Source: an uncultured Eubacteriales bacterium
GTDB taxonomy: Bacteria; Bacillota; Clostridia; Christensenellales; Aristaeellaceae
Length of the DNA: 64,000 nucleotides
Direction of reading: 5' to 3'
NCBI GenBank assembly: GCA_902767565.1
Contig: CACXHY010000001.1
Location: 1 to 64,000, forward strand
Made by a program: the position numbers and the translations under genes. Below are positions 1 through 10,031 of this stretch, piece by piece. Each line of letters begins with the position of its first letter. Position 1 is the first letter of the stretch. Under the pieces are notes generated by a model. The model had not been told where the DNA came from, ran no database searches, and saw nothing but the letters and a program-made list of their open reading frames with translations.

Positions 1-69
1 TGTTTCCTTGCGTCTTTTCCCTGTATCGTTTTCAAGGTTCCGGGCGCTGATCTTGCGGTCAGCTTGCTT

Positions 70-98
70 AGACTATCACAAAGTCGATGCCGTGTCAA
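70..98 (-). promoter_or_regulatory. Possible promoter reading off the left edge
   Basis: On the minus strand there is a perfect -35 box TTGACA (plus positions 93-98), a 17-base spacer and a weaker -10 box TAGTCT (70-75). It would drive a gene outside the window, with at least about 60 bases of leader. The -10 box is only a partial match, so this is tentative. Confidence 0.4.
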
Positions 99-174
99 GG
101 GCTTTTTTCCTGCTCGTCATAATTCTTTCGGGGATCGACTTGCGGAGGGATCAGAAAAAATGTGAAAAAGGGGC

Positions 175-204
175 TTGCGCTGATGCGGTGATCTGTGGTA
201 AGAT
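175..204 (+). promoter_or_regulatory. Promoter for rplS
   Basis: TTGCGC (175-180), an 18-base spacer and TAAGAT (199-204). Transcription would begin near position 211 and give a leader of roughly 95 bases before rplS. Confidence 0.5.
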
Positions 205-304
205 ATGCGTCGCGACAACGGGCGGTCCTCTGTCCAGGAGATCAGTGCGACGCACGAGCGCACGAGCCGGATACGAACGTCTATGAGGGAAGGAGGACCA
301 GAAC

Positions 305-655
305 ATGAGCGAAATCATCCGTTCCATCGAAGCCAAGCAGCTGCGGACCGATCGTCCCACCATCTACATCGGCGATACCGTCCGCGTGTGGGTCAAGGTC
401 GTGGAAGGCTCCCACGAGCGTCTGCAGGCTTTCGAAGGCACCGTCATCGCCAAGCGCAACGGCAGCATCCGCGAGACCTTCACCGTCCGCAGGGTGTCCT
501 ATGGCATCGGCGTGGAACGCACTTTCCCGCTGCATTCCCCGCGTGTTGACCGCATCGAAGTGCTGCGTCACGGCAAGGTGCGCCGCGCCAAGCTGTACTA
601 CCTGCGCTCCCTGCAGGGCAAGGCCGCGCGCATCAAGGAAGTCAAGCGCGTGTGA
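305..655 (+). CDS. rplS: 50S ribosomal protein L19
   Basis: Ribosomal protein L19, 116 residues, the usual family length; it sits at the 30S-50S interface of the large subunit. The N-terminal half has the family pattern with an [20 protein letters not shown] stretch, then [11 protein letters not shown] and a C-terminal basic segment ending in [11 protein letters not shown]. The start ATG is preceded by a strong GGAAGGAGG site. The usual neighbours (rpsP, rimM, trmD) are not visible upstream; the gene has its own promoter candidate at 175-204 and its own terminator at 667-695, so it is probably monocistronic here. Confidence 0.97.
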   Translation: MSEIIRSIEAKQLRTDRPTIYIGDTVRVWVKVVEGSHERLQAFEGTVIAKRNGSIRETFTVRRVSYGIGVERTFPLHSPRVDRIEVLRHGKVRRAKLYYLRSLQGKAARIKEVKRV

Positions 656-666
656 TCTGTCAAGAA

Positions 667-695
667 GACCGTCGGATGCGTCCGGCGGTTTTTCT
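667..695 (+). terminator. Terminator after rplS
   Basis: Nine-base-pair stem ACCGTCGGA/TCCGGCGGT (one G-T wobble) with a TGCG loop, followed by TTTTTCTT. This is a typical intrinsic terminator. Confidence 0.85.
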
Positions 696-742
696 TGTAC
701 CCTCCCGGCGCCGATTCTTTTTCCTGAGGGATCCCGATTCTC

Positions 743-771
743 TTGCGGCAGGAGCGAATCAATGCTATAAT
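743..771 (+). promoter_or_regulatory. Promoter for the ABC importer operon
   Basis: TTGCGG (743-748), 17-base spacer, perfect TATAAT (766-771), about 50 bases before the binding-protein start. Confidence 0.8.
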
Positions 772-821
772 GCTGATGTCGTTTCCCGGTCCTGCGAACA
801 AATATGAAAGGTGGCAATTCC

Positions 822-1901
822 ATGAAGCGTTTCCTTTCCCTTCTGGCCGTGGTCGTGCTGTCCCTCACGCTCATTCCCTCCGCACTCGCCGTGAATGAGG
901 ATGTGGAAGGCACCATCGTCATCTACACATCCATGTATCCCTTCGCCATTGAGCTCATGGACGCGGCGATCGCGGCCGAGTTCCCGAACCTGACCCCCGG
1001 CAACAACGGCAGTTTCTTCTATTATAAAGGGACCAGCGCGCTGATCACCCAGATCTATGGCGAGATGGGGCCCGACCGCGATCAGCCCATCGGCGGCGAC
1101 ATCTTCATGGTGGCCGAGCCCGCCTTCTCCCTGGAGATGAAGGAGTACGGCTATCTTGAGTCTTTCGAGGTGGAGAACGCCGAAGAGGTGCTCCGCTTTG
1201 AGTATGACCCCGAGGGATACTGGTATCCCGTGCGTACGCTGAACATGGTCCTCGTGTACAATCCCGAGATGGTCGACACCTGGGCCGAGCGCGGCGTGAC
1301 CATCCCGAAGACCTTTTACGACTTTGCCTTCGATCCCTCGCTGAAGGGCTATATCTGCATGAGCGATCCGGAGACCAGCGGCACCGCCTACGCCTCCATC
1401 TGCGCGCTGATCGGCAAATACGGCGAGGAATACCTCGACGGTCTGCACAACAACAGCATCATGCGCGAGGGCGGCTCCTCCGCCATTGCAAAACTGCAGA
1501 CCGGCGAATGCGCCTGCATCATGATCCTGGAGGAATCCATCCTCAAGTACATCGATGACGAGGCCAAGAACGGCAACACCGTCACGAACCTTGAGATCAT
1601 CTATCCCGAGGACGGCGTGATCCTGATCCCTTCCACCATCATGGTGGTCAACGATCAGTATGCCCTGAACGCCAACAGCGAAGCGGCCGTGGCCGTGGCC
1701 CAGTGGCTGCTCACCCCGGATGCGCAGCAGCTGATCCTCAAAGGCTACATGCACGCCGTGCGCTCCGACATGACCGATGTTCCGAAGGGCTCCATCGACA
1801 CCAACCGGCTCATCGAGATGGACATGGGCGTCAACTGGGAGAACGCCTATCACAATCGCGAACAGATCCTGAATCTGTGGGCTGAGAAGGTCACCCGGTG
1901 A
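822..1901 (+). CDS. ABC transporter substrate-binding protein (Fe(III)/2-AEP type)
   Basis: Extracellular solute-binding protein, 359 residues, first gene of an importer operon. It begins with a signal peptide (MKRFLSLLAVVVLSLTLIP, cut near the SALA-V site). No lipobox cysteine is visible, so it may be released by signal peptidase I or held by the permease. The body resembles class II binding proteins of the AfuA/FbpA/PhnS group: IVIYTSMYP near the N-terminus, an ADxF-like segment, VYNPEMV and a C-terminal helix ending LWAEKVTR. I prefer the ATG at 822 over the in-frame ATG at 804, because GAAAGGTGG (806-814) lies between them and serves 822. Substrate is inferred from family only; iron, phosphonate or another small anion are all possible. 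Confidence 0.85.
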   Translation: MKRFLSLLAVVVLSLTLIPSALAVNEDVEGTIVIYTSMYPFAIELMDAAIAAEFPNLTPGNNGSFFYYKGTSALITQIYGEMGPDRDQPIGGDIFMVAEPAFSLEMKEYGYLESFEVENAEEVLRFEYDPEGYWYPVRTLNMVLVYNPEMVDTWAERGVTIPKTFYDFAFDPSLKGYICMSDPETSGTAYASICALIGKYGEEYLDGLHNNSIMREGGSSAIAKLQTGECACIMILEESILKYIDDEAKNGNTVTNLEIIYPEDGVILIPSTIMVVNDQYALNANSEAAVAVAQWLLTPDAQQLILKGYMHAVRSDMTDVPKGSIDTNRLIEMDMGVNWENAYHNREQILNLWAEKVTR

Positions 1902-1910
1902 TCCATCCTC

Positions 1911-1938
1911 CCCCGCCCCCTCCCGGGCGGGGTTTTCT
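1911..1938 (+). terminator. Terminator or attenuator inside the ABC operon
   Basis: Perfect eight-base-pair stem CCCCGCCC/GGGCGGGG with a six-base loop, followed by TTTTCTCT. It lies between the binding-protein and permease genes. Such partial terminators commonly allow more binding protein than permease to be made; that role is inferred. Confidence 0.75.
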
Positions 1939-2010
1939 CTGATGACGGCAGCCGGCCCGGCCCTGCGCCGGGATCCGGCCGTCCGCCGAAGACCCGATGG
2001 TGCGATAGCG

Positions 2011-4512
2011 ATGAAACACACACATCCTGAGGATCCGCGCCGTGCCCGAGGCCATCTGACACGGCTTGTTCTGGTTTTGCTGCTTGTGCTCGGCGCAGCG
2101 CTGATTTTCATGGGAAGCCGCGGGGTCCACGCGCACACCGACTCCGGGTTCTCCGATGCAAGCGCGTTTGAAGCGGTATACACCCTGTCCGGGATCACCG
2201 CCGACGCATGGGATCGGATCCTGCGTCCGGATCTGGAAAAGCTGGAGCCCGATGAGCGCGAGGCTCTGGACGCCGCCGCCCTGACCCTGCTTTCAGAGGC
2301 ATGGGAGCAGAAGAGCGAGGGCGGCGGCGCGCAGGCCGAGGCGCTGGTACGGGAAGCCGGCGGCGATGATCCGGGCCTCGTGTACCGGCTCCTCTATGCC
2401 ACGTATCAGCTCAACAAGAGCCCCGTCAACGTGGCCCGCAGCAAACGCGAGGCCATCGAGTCCGTTGACCCCGCGGACGCACCGGCCTTCCGGCTGTCCG
2501 TGCTGCGCGGCGTCCTGGACGAGAACGCGGCTCTTCCTCCCGAAGCGGAGGCTGTTGCCGGGGGAAAAACCGGCACGGGACGGCAGGCCCTGCTGATGCA
2601 GACGGTCTTCATCTCGGGCGGTTCCCAGCGCGCCGAAGCGGCCGACACGGTCAAGACCCTGACCACCGGCGTCCGGGATCCCGCCATGCAGTTGCGGGCT
2701 TTTACCATGATCGCACGGCAGGAGATCTCCTGGCTGTGGCAGCTGGTGGTGCACAGCGCACGTGTGGTCATCCTGATCGGCATCCTGCTGATCCTCGACG
2801 TCATCATCCTGGCGCTGCTGATGCTGCGTGAACATCGTTGGGCCTTTGACCTGAAGTGGATCGTGATCCTGCTGATCGTGGACTTTCTGCTGTACTTCCT
2901 GCTGATGCCCATGGTCTATATGGTGATCCAGGCCTTCTCCGAAAACGGAGCGATTTCCCTCGGCCGCATCCGCCGGGTATATGAGAATCCCGACAATCTC
3001 ACGGCCCTGACCAACACCCTGATCGCCTCCGGGGCCACCATGGCGCTTGGCACGGCGCTGGCTTTCCCGCTGGCATGGCTGGTGGGCCGGACGAACCTGT
3101 ACGGAAAGAAATTCTTCCGCTCCCTGTTCGTGCTGTCCTACATGGTGCCGCCGTATGTGGGCGCCATGGCGTGGACCTATCTGATGAATCCCACGGCCGG
3201 TCCTGTCAATCAGGTCCTGCGCGGACTCTGCGGGATCGCCGGGACGACCGGTCCTCTCAATATCTACACCCTCCCCGGACTGATCTGGGTGCTGACGACC
3301 TTCTACTACCCCTATGCCTTCATCACCATCAGCCGCGCCATGGAGAAGATGGATCCCTCGCTGGAGGAGGCAAGCCGCATCTCCGGCGCCTCTCCCGTCA
3401 AAACCGTGCTCCGGGTCACGCTGCCCATGATGACGCCCTCGCTGATCGCCGGCGCGCTGCTGGTGTTCGTCAGCGCCGCGAGCTGCTACGGCATCCCCTC
3501 CATCGTGGCCAGCAAGACCAACGGCCTGCAGACCGTCACCACCCGCATCAAGTTCATCCAGGGCGTCGGGCAGGACGGCCTGAACGACGCGACCGTACTG
3601 TCGGTCTTCCTGATGGCGGTGGCGCTGATCATCCTCTTCGTGTCGGATGTGGTGCTGGCCCGGAAGCAGTACACCACCGTATCCGGCAAGTCCACCCAGC
3701 CCGCCATGGTGGACCTGCGCGAATGGCGGATCCCACTGACTGTTCTGGTGTCGCTGTTCGCGCTGCTGGTGGTGTTCCTGCCCTTCGGCGCGATCCTCTC
3801 CATCTCTCTCCGCTCCGATCTGGGCAAGGGGCTGCTTGACGCCGGGAACTTCACGCTGAACGCCTGGAAGACAGCCTTCTCGGAAGGCGCGACCCTGGCC
3901 TGCCTGAAGAACTCGCTGATCTTTGCCTCCGTGGCGGCCACGGTGGGCATCGTGATCGCCTGTGTGATGAGCCACCTGCTGCAGCGCACGCAGATCCGCG
4001 GCCGCGGCATCCCGAACTTCCTGATCACGCTGGGATCCGGCACCCCGTCGGTGGTCATCGCGCTGGGCCTGATCATGACCATGAAGGGCAATCTCGGCCT
4101 GGCCATCGTGGGAACGCCGGCGGTCATGGTGGTCGCCTATCTCGTCAAGTACCTGATGATGGGCATGCGCACGGTGACCTCGGCCATGAGCCAGATCCAT
4201 GTCTCGCTGGAGGAATCGAGCCAGATCTCCGGCGCCAGCTGGATGCGCACCATGTTCCGCGTCACCGGCCCGCTGATCCTGCCCTCCATCGCGGCGGGAT
4301 GGTTCCTGATCTTCATCCCCTGCTTCTATGAGCTCTCCATGTCGGTGCTGCTGACCGCATCCACCACCAAGACCATCGGCGTGCAGCTGTTCGACTACTG
4401 GACGATCCATTCCCAGCCCGTGGGCTCGGCCATGGCTTTCGGCATCCTGCTGATGGTGGTCGCACTGAACTTCGTGCTGAACAAGCTGACCAAGGGGAAG
4501 TTCTCGATCTGA
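2011..4512 (+). CDS. ABC transporter permease, two fused permease domains
   Basis: Inner-membrane permease of 833 residues that carries both transport domains in one chain, as in FbpB/AfuB-type iron importers. After a first membrane segment (about residues 19-36) comes a hydrophilic, mostly helical region of about 200 residues with no recognised domain. The first BPD-type permease unit follows, with the coupling-loop pattern EEASRISGASPVKTVLRVTLP, then a second unit with EESSQISGASWMRTMFRVTGP. These EAA-like loops would dock onto two copies of the downstream ATPase. I chose ATG 2011 because it puts a short basic leader before the first membrane helix; an in-frame ATG at 1942 would sit at the edge of the terminator and has no good ribosome site. 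The large extracytoplasmic N-terminal insert is unusual. Confidence 0.85.
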   Translation: MKHTHPEDPRRARGHLTRLVLVLLLVLGAALIFMGSRGVHAHTDSGFSDASAFEAVYTLSGITADAWDRILRPDLEKLEPDEREALDAAALTLLSEAWEQKSEGGGAQAEALVREAGGDDPGLVYRLLYATYQLNKSPVNVARSKREAIESVDPADAPAFRLSVLRGVLDENAALPPEAEAVAGGKTGTGRQALLMQTVFISGGSQRAEAADTVKTLTTGVRDPAMQLRAFTMIARQEISWLWQLVVHSARVVILIGILLILDVIILALLMLREHRWAFDLKWIVILLIVDFLLYFLLMPMVYMVIQAFSENGAISLGRIRRVYENPDNLTALTNTLIASGATMALGTALAFPLAWLVGRTNLYGKKFFRSLFVLSYMVPPYVGAMAWTYLMNPTAGPVNQVLRGLCGIAGTTGPLNIYTLPGLIWVLTTFYYPYAFITISRAMEKMDPSLEEASRISGASPVKTVLRVTLPMMTPSLIAGALLVFVSAASCYGIPSIVASKTNGLQTVTTRIKFIQGVGQDGLNDATVLSVFLMAVALIILFVSDVVLARKQYTTVSGKSTQPAMVDLREWRIPLTVLVSLFALLVVFLPFGAILSISLRSDLGKGLLDAGNFTLNAWKTAFSEGATLACLKNSLIFASVAATVGIVIACVMSHLLQRTQIRGRGIPNFLITLGSGTPSVVIALGLIMTMKGNLGLAIVGTPAVMVVAYLVKYLMMGMRTVTSAMSQIHVSLEESSQISGASWMRTMFRVTGPLILPSIAAGWFLIFIPCFYELSMSVLLTASTTKTIGVQLFDYWTIHSQPVGSAMAFGILLMVVALNFVLNKLTKGKFSI

Positions 4513-4570
4513 TCCCTCGCGTGTTGTACCGGAGTGTCCCGATTCGTTTGATAAGAGAGGATCGCAAGCA

Positions 4571-5650
4571 ATGTCATCCGTAACCATCAAGTCCGTCACC
4601 AAATCCTTCGGCGAATCGCAGGTGCTGAAGGAGTTCACCAATACCTTTGCCGACGGCGAGTTCATCACGCTGCTGGGGCCTTCCGGCTGCGGCAAGACCA
4701 CCATGCTCCGCATCATCGCCGGCTTTGAGCACCCCACCTCGGGCGAAGTGTGGATCGGGGACCAGCTGGTCTCCGGCGGCAAGACCTTCGTGCCGCCGGA
4801 AAGGCGCGGGATCGGCATGGTCTTTCAGAGCTACGCCGTGTGGCCCCACATGAACGTTTTCCGGAACGTCGCCTATCCCCTGACGATCGCCAAGACGCCC
4901 AAGGCGGAGATCGAGTCCAGGGTCAGGGACGCCCTGGCCATCGTCCATCTGAGCCAGTACGCCGACCGCATGCCCAGCCAGCTCTCGGGCGGGCAGCAGC
5001 AGCGCGTCGCCCTGGCCCGGGCGCTGGTGGCCAAGCCCGGCCTGCTGCTGCTGGACGAGCCGCTCTCGAATCTCGACGCCAAGCTGCGGGAGAGCATGCG
5101 CTTCGAGATCAAGGAGATCCAGCGGGAGACGGGCATCACGGTCGTGTATGTGACGCACGACCAGACCGAGGCCATGGCCATGTCCGACCGGGTCATCCTC
5201 ATCAACAACGGCGTGATCCAGCAGGATGCTCCGCCGGCGGAGATCTACAATCGTCCCGCCAATCCCTTTGTGGCCGACTTCCTGGGCAAGGTGGTCTTCC
5301 TGAAGGGAACGGCGGACACGGACGGGATCGCCCTGGACGGGACCGGCCAGTCCGTGGCCAACAGGACTGGCGTCAGCGGACCGGTCCTGCTGGCGGTGCG
5401 GCCCGAGCGCATCTCCATGGAAGCCGGGAAGAAAGAGGGCGCTCTGGCAGGCACACTGGAACAGATGTACTACCTGGGCGACACCAGCGACTGCCGCGTC
5501 CGCGTGGGAGAGCAGACCATCCGCGTGATCGCCGATCCCTTTGACTGCAGGGATCTGGCTCCGGGTGATCCGGTATCACTGTCCCTGCACCAGCCGGCGA
5601 TCTTTGAGGGAGAGGCCGCTCTGGAGGAGGTCCTGCGCATCCGGACATGA
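4571..5650 (+). CDS. ABC transporter ATP-binding protein (FbpC/PotA-like)
   Basis: Cytoplasmic ATPase of 359 residues that powers the importer encoded just upstream. Visible motifs in order are Walker A (GPSGCGKTT, about residues 36-44), Q-loop ([11 protein letters not shown]), signature LSGGQQQR, Walker B LLLLDEP, D-loop SNLDAKLR and the switch histidine in YVTHDQ. A C-terminal TOBE-type beta domain follows (about 240-355), typical of the Fe(III), spermidine and sugar import ATPases. The spacing from the permease (58 bases) and shared strand indicate one operon with the genes at 822 and 2011. The choice between an iron and a 2-aminoethylphosphonate importer cannot be made from sequence alone. 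Confidence 0.9.
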   Translation: MSSVTIKSVTKSFGESQVLKEFTNTFADGEFITLLGPSGCGKTTMLRIIAGFEHPTSGEVWIGDQLVSGGKTFVPPERRGIGMVFQSYAVWPHMNVFRNVAYPLTIAKTPKAEIESRVRDALAIVHLSQYADRMPSQLSGGQQQRVALARALVAKPGLLLLDEPLSNLDAKLRESMRFEIKEIQRETGITVVYVTHDQTEAMAMSDRVILINNGVIQQDAPPAEIYNRPANPFVADFLGKVVFLKGTADTDGIALDGTGQSVANRTGVSGPVLLAVRPERISMEAGKKEGALAGTLEQMYYLGDTSDCRVRVGEQTIRVIADPFDCRDLAPGDPVSLSLHQPAIFEGEAALEEVLRIRT

Positions 5651-5690
5651 CCGTTTCGCCGCGGCACAGATCCGTAACCTCATGTTCGCG

Positions 5691-5719
5691 TTGCACTGCC
5701 GCGCCGGATGTGATAAACT
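5691..5719 (+). promoter_or_regulatory. Promoter for the uvrA gene cluster
   Basis: TTGCAC (5691-5696), 17-base spacer, TAAACT (5714-5719). The leader to the uvrA start is about 40 bases. No SOS box (LexA site) is evident around it. Confidence 0.6.
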
Positions 5720-5766
5720 GTCTGTGTTCGCGTTATGGGCGAACATTTTGTGCGCAGAGGTGCCTC

Positions 5767-8589
5767 ATGAACGAAAACCTGATCATCCGCGGCGCGCGGA
5801 TGCACAACCTGAAAAACGTCAGTCTGACCCTCCCCAGGGACAGGCTGATCGTGCTGACCGGACTGTCCGGATCCGGCAAGAGCTCGCTGGCCTTCGACAC
5901 CATCTATGCCGAGGGTCAGCGCCGCTATGTGGAGAGCCTGTCCAGCTATGCCCGGCAGTTCCTCGGCCAGATGGAAAAGCCCGACGTGGACGCCATCGAC
6001 GGGCTGAGCCCGGCCATCTCCATCGACCAGAAGACCACCAGCCGGAACCCCCGCTCCACCGTGGGCACGGTGACGGAGATCCACGACTACCTGCGCCTGC
6101 TCTGGGCCCGGGCCGGCACGCCCCACTGCCCGAAGTGCGGCCGCGAGATCCGGCAGCAGACGGTTGATCAGATGGTGGACGCGGTGCAGGCCTTCCCCGA
6201 GGGGACGCGGATGCAGCTGCTCTCCCCCATCGTCCGCGGGCGCAAGGGCGAGCACACCCGCCTTCTGGAGGATGCCCGGAAGGCCGGTTTCGTGCGCGTG
6301 CGCATCGATGGGGAGATGGCCGAGCTGGAGGATGCGCCGCCCCTGGACAAAAAGAAGAAGCACTCCATCGAACTGGTGGTGGACCGCCTGATCGTCCGCC
6401 CCGGGAAGGAATTCAGCAAGCGTCTCAGCGACTCCATCGAGACAGCCACCCAACGCTCCGGCGGGCTGGTGATCGCCGACATGTTCGACAAGGGCGAGCT
6501 GCTGTTCTCCATGAACTACGCCTGTCCGGACTGCGGCATCTCCATCGAGGAGCTTGCGCCCCGCATGTTCTCCTTCAACAGCCCCTACGGCGCGTGCCCC
6601 ACCTGCTCCGGGCTCGGGGTGCTGCGGAAGATCTCGCCCGACATCCTCTTCCCCGACCGCTCTCTCTCCCTGCGGCAAGGCGCGCTGAACGCCATGGGCT
6701 TCAACACCGAGGATCCGAAGGGGATCGCGGCCCAGTACTTCGCCGCGATGGGCCGGAAATACGGTTTCACCATGGACACCCCCATCGAAAAGCTGTCCGA
6801 TGAGGCCATGAACGCCATCCTTTACGGCACGGGAAACGAGAAGATCACCATCACCTACGATTCCGCGAACGGCAAAGGGCAGTACGCCACTCCCTTCGAG
6901 GGCGTGATCCCCACCCTGGAGCGCCGCTACCGTGAAACCACCTCCGAAGCCATGCGCAGCACATATGAGGAATACATGGCGGACGAGATCTGCCCGGACT
7001 GCCGCGGCAAGCGGCTGAAGCCCGATGCCCTGGCGGTGACGGTGGGCGGGCGGAACCTGGCCGACGTCAGCGATCTCGCCGTGACGGACTGCCGCGAGTT
7101 CTTCCGGGACCTGAAGCTGAACGCGACGGGGCAGATGATCGCCGCGCCGATCCTCCGCGAGATCGACGCACGCCTCGGCTTTCTGAGCGACGTGGGGCTG
7201 GGCTACCTGACCCTCAGCCGCTCGGCGGTGACCCTGTCCGGCGGCGAAGCGCAGCGCATCCGCCTGGCCACCCAGATCGGGTCCGCGCTGATGGGCGTGC
7301 TGTATGTGCTGGACGAGCCCTCCATCGGCCTGCATCAGCGGGACAATCACAAGCTGATCGCCACGCTGAAGAACATGCGGGACCTGGGCAATACCGTCAT
7401 CGTGGTGGAGCACGACGAGGACACCATGCGCGCCGCCGACTACCTGGTGGACGTGGGTCCCGGCGCGGGCGTCCACGGGGGCGAGATCGTGGCGGCGGGC
7501 AGCGTGGAGGACGTGATGGCCTGCGAGCGTTCCGTTACGGGGCAGTATCTCTCGGGCAAACTGGCCATCCCCGTGCCGAAAAAGCGGCGCAAGCCCTCCG
7601 GCTGGCTGAAGGTGCTGGGGGCGTCGGAGCACAACCTGAAGGACATCGACGTGCAGATCCCGCTGGGGGTCATGTGCTGCGTCACCGGTGTTTCCGGCTC
7701 CGGCAAGTCCTCGCTGGTGAACGAGATCGTCTATAAGCAGCTGGCGCGGCAGCTGAACCGCGCAAAGACCCGCCCCGGCGCGTATCGCGCCATGGAAGGC
7801 GCGGAGCAGCTGGACAAGATCATCATGATCGACCAGAGCCCCATCGGGCGCACGCCCCGCTCCAATCCCGCCACCTATACCGGGCTCTTCGACCAGATCC
7901 GCAAGCTCTTTGCGCTGACGCCCGAAGCCAAGGCGCGCGGGTTCAAGGAGAACCGCTTCAGCTTCAATGTGCGGGGCGGCCGCTGCGAAGCCTGCCAGGG
8001 CGACGGCGTTCGGAGGATCGAGATGAACTTCCTTCCGGACATCTACGTCCCCTGCGAGGACTGCAAGGGCCGGCGCTACAACCGCGAGACCCTGGAGGTC
8101 ACCTGGGGCGGAAAAAACATCCACGAGGTGCTGGAAATGACCGTGGAGGAGGGAGTGCGCTTCTTTGAGAACCACCCCACCCTGCGCAGAAAGCTGGAGA
8201 CCCTGGAGGACGTGGGCCTGGGCTACATGAAGCTGGGGCAGGCCGCCACCACCCTTTCCGGCGGCGAAGCCCAGCGGGTAAAGCTGGCCACGGAGCTGTC
8301 CAGAAAAGCCACGGGCCGCACCATCTATGTGCTGGACGAGCCCACCACCGGTCTGCACTCAGCAGACGTGGCACGGCTGATCCAGGTGCTGCAGCGCCTG
8401 ACAGAGGCGGGCAACACCGTGCTGGTCATCGAGCACAACCTGGACGTTATCAAGGTTGCGGACTGGCTGATCGACCTGGGCCCCGAGGGGGGCGAGGCCG
8501 GAGGCACGCTGGTGGCCTGCGGAACGCCGGAGAAGGTGGCAAAATGCGGCGCTTCCTTCACCGGGCAGTTCCTGAGGGACAAGCTGTGA
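5767..8589 (+). CDS. uvrA: Excinuclease ABC subunit A
   Basis: DNA-damage recognition ATPase of nucleotide excision repair, 940 residues, full length for UvrA. Two ABC ATPase halves are visible: Walker [10 protein letters not shown] near the N-terminus and GVSGSGKSS in the second half, with signatures [12 protein letters not shown] and [12 protein letters not shown]. Zinc-binding cysteine pairs occur at CPKCG, CPDCG...CPTCSG and CEACQG...CEDCKG. The start at 5767 follows AGAGGTG and yields the family N-terminus [17 protein letters not shown]. An upstream in-frame extension lacks any family similarity. uvrB and uvrC are not next to it; instead it leads a packed series of mostly tRNA- and nucleic-acid-related genes. 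Confidence 0.98.
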   Translation: MNENLIIRGARMHNLKNVSLTLPRDRLIVLTGLSGSGKSSLAFDTIYAEGQRRYVESLSSYARQFLGQMEKPDVDAIDGLSPAISIDQKTTSRNPRSTVGTVTEIHDYLRLLWARAGTPHCPKCGREIRQQTVDQMVDAVQAFPEGTRMQLLSPIVRGRKGEHTRLLEDARKAGFVRVRIDGEMAELEDAPPLDKKKKHSIELVVDRLIVRPGKEFSKRLSDSIETATQRSGGLVIADMFDKGELLFSMNYACPDCGISIEELAPRMFSFNSPYGACPTCSGLGVLRKISPDILFPDRSLSLRQGALNAMGFNTEDPKGIAAQYFAAMGRKYGFTMDTPIEKLSDEAMNAILYGTGNEKITITYDSANGKGQYATPFEGVIPTLERRYRETTSEAMRSTYEEYMADEICPDCRGKRLKPDALAVTVGGRNLADVSDLAVTDCREFFRDLKLNATGQMIAAPILREIDARLGFLSDVGLGYLTLSRSAVTLSGGEAQRIRLATQIGSALMGVLYVLDEPSIGLHQRDNHKLIATLKNMRDLGNTVIVVEHDEDTMRAADYLVDVGPGAGVHGGEIVAAGSVEDVMACERSVTGQYLSGKLAIPVPKKRRKPSGWLKVLGASEHNLKDIDVQIPLGVMCCVTGVSGSGKSSLVNEIVYKQLARQLNRAKTRPGAYRAMEGAEQLDKIIMIDQSPIGRTPRSNPATYTGLFDQIRKLFALTPEAKARGFKENRFSFNVRGGRCEACQGDGVRRIEMNFLPDIYVPCEDCKGRRYNRETLEVTWGGKNIHEVLEMTVEEGVRFFENHPTLRRKLETLEDVGLGYMKLGQAATTLSGGEAQRVKLATELSRKATGRTIYVLDEPTTGLHSADVARLIQVLQRLTEAGNTVLVIEHNLDVIKVADWLIDLGPEGGEAGGTLVACGTPEKVAKCGASFTGQFLRDKL

Positions 8590-9509
8590 GCGCCGCGGTG
8601 GGGCGGTTCGCCCCTACGCCCAGCGGCCGCCTGCATCTCGGGAACATCCTCTGCGCCATGCTGGCCTGGCTGTCGGCGCGGTCGCAGGGCGGGCGCATCC
8701 TTCTCCGCATCGAGGACGTGGATGTGCCCCGCTGCCCCGAGGCCAACACCCGCGCCTGTCTGGAGGATCTGGCCTGGCTGGGCTTTGACTGGGACGGACC
8801 GACCGTCTTCCAGCGCGAGCGCACGCAGGCCTATGAGGAAGCGCTGTACAGGCTCGGGGAGATGTCGCTCACCTATCCCTGCTTCTGCACCCGCGCCCGG
8901 CTTCACCCGGAGGCCGCGCCGAATCTGGGAGACACGCAGTCGGTCTACCCCGGCACCTGCAGGCGGCTGACTTTCACGGAGCGGATCGCCGGGCAGCTCA
9001 GCCGCCGTGCGGCGACCCGGCTCATGGTGCCGGACCGGGACGTCACCTTCACCGACGGGCTGCAGGGGACCGTCACGGAGAACCTGGCGCGGGACTGCGG
9101 CGACTTCGTGCTGAAACGCTCGGACGGCCTGTTCGGCTACCAGCTGGCCTGCGTGGTGGACGACATCGACGCCGGCGTGACGGAGGTCGTCCGCGGGCGG
9201 GACATCCTGTCAGCAACGCCGCGGCAGATCTATCTGTACGAGTGTCTCGGCGGGCAGCCGCCGCGCTATATCCATATTCCCCTGCTGACTTCGCCGGACG
9301 GCCGACGCCTGGCCAAGCGGGACCGCGACCTTGGCATTCCCTCTCTTTCGAAACGGTATACGCCGGAGGATATCTTCGGCATGCTCGCGTTCGCCTGCGG
9401 GCTGCGCGGCACGCCGGCCGCCGCTTCGCTTCGAGAACTGGCGGCGGAGTTTGACTGGACGCGGGTGCACAGCGAAGACGCGCGTCTGCCGGACACCTTC
9501 ATCGCATAG
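8586..9509 (+). CDS. gluQ: Glutamyl-Q tRNA(Asp) synthetase
   Basis: Class I synthetase fragment-like enzyme of 307 residues that, in characterised family members, attaches glutamate to queuosine of tRNA(Asp). It has the glutamyl-type catalytic core ([15 protein letters not shown] at the N-terminus, including the HLGN version of HIGH) and the KMSKS-equivalent LAKRD. It lacks the C-terminal anticodon-binding domain of GltX. The family's zinc-site pattern is present as CFC, then Y and C in YPGTC. I use GTG 8586, which overlaps the uvrA stop by four bases (GTGA) and has GAGGGA upstream; a start at 8544 would add residues with no counterpart. Confidence 0.88.
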   Translation: MSAAVGRFAPTPSGRLHLGNILCAMLAWLSARSQGGRILLRIEDVDVPRCPEANTRACLEDLAWLGFDWDGPTVFQRERTQAYEEALYRLGEMSLTYPCFCTRARLHPEAAPNLGDTQSVYPGTCRRLTFTERIAGQLSRRAATRLMVPDRDVTFTDGLQGTVTENLARDCGDFVLKRSDGLFGYQLACVVDDIDAGVTEVVRGRDILSATPRQIYLYECLGGQPPRYIHIPLLTSPDGRRLAKRDRDLGIPSLSKRYTPEDIFGMLAFACGLRGTPAAASLRELAAEFDWTRVHSEDARLPDTFIA

Positions 9510-9524
9510 CAAGGAGGCCCGCCT

Positions 9525-10031
9525 GTGGCGACCGTGATCCTCATCTGCGGAAAGATCTGCAGCGGCAAAAGCCGGTATGCCCGCGCACTGCGGGAGAAAT
9601 TCAGCGCCGTGATCCTGTCCACCGACGAAGTCACCTGGGACCTTACGGACAACGCCCAGGGCGAGGGCTACCCCGCCTTCGCGGCCCGTGTGAACGCCTA
9701 CCTTCTGAAGAAGGCCGCCGAGATCGCGCTCGCCGGCGCGAACGTGATCCTCGACTGGGGCTTTTGGACCCGGGCGGACCGCGCCGCGGCCTCCGCTTAC
9801 CTGCGCGGGCGCGGCGTCGACATCGCGTGGCATTGCGTGGATGTCTCCGACGCGCGGTGGCGGCGCAACATCGAGTCACGCAACCGCCGTGTACTGGCGG
9901 GAGAAGGCGGCTCCGACTTTTATGTGGATGAGGGTCTGATGCGAAAGACGACAGCGTTGTTCGAGCTTCCCGACAGGGACGAAATGGACGTGTGGTACAG
10001 CCCGGACACCCCTGAGGAGGAAAACGCTTGA
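9525..10031 (+). CDS. P-loop kinase-like ATPase (AAA_33 type)
   Basis: Cytoplasmic P-loop protein of 168 residues. Walker A is GKICSGKS (about residues 8-15), followed by LSTDEV, the aspartate typical of small-molecule and polynucleotide kinases of the AAA_33/zeta-like group. A late arginine-rich segment (RWRRNIESRNRR) may form the lid. The substrate is unknown. The start is GTG 9525 behind AAGGAGG (9511-9517), 15 bases after gluQ. The gene overlaps the next one by four bases, so it is likely translated together with the acetyltransferase-methyltransferase fusion. Confidence 0.75.
   Translation: MATVILICGKICSGKSRYARALREKFSAVILSTDEVTWDLTDNAQGEGYPAFAARVNAYLLKKAAEIALAGANVILDWGFWTRADRAAASAYLRGRGVDIAWHCVDVSDARWRRNIESRNRRVLAGEGGSDFYVDEGLMRKTTALFELPDRDEMDVWYSPDTPEEENA

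Larger units (their letters stand above)
1..304. other. Intergenic region left of rplS
   Basis: No convincing gene is visible here. The stretch holds two outward-facing promoter candidates: one reading left off the window (70-98) and one reading right toward rplS (175-204). About 95 bases of untranslated leader precede the rplS start. The leader contains several GC-rich complementary patches and could be a ribosomal-protein leader, but I do not recognise a defined RNA family in it. Confidence 0.6.

Noticed and set aside
804-821. Upstream ATG of the ABC binding-protein frame as start
   Set aside because: It overlaps the ribosome-binding sequence for the ATG at 822 and would precede the signal peptide with extra residues.
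2293-4818. Minus-strand open frame of 841 codons opposite the ABC permease
   Set aside because: Antisense shadow rich in His/Gln/Asp; it crosses an intergenic gap and lacks a ribosome site.
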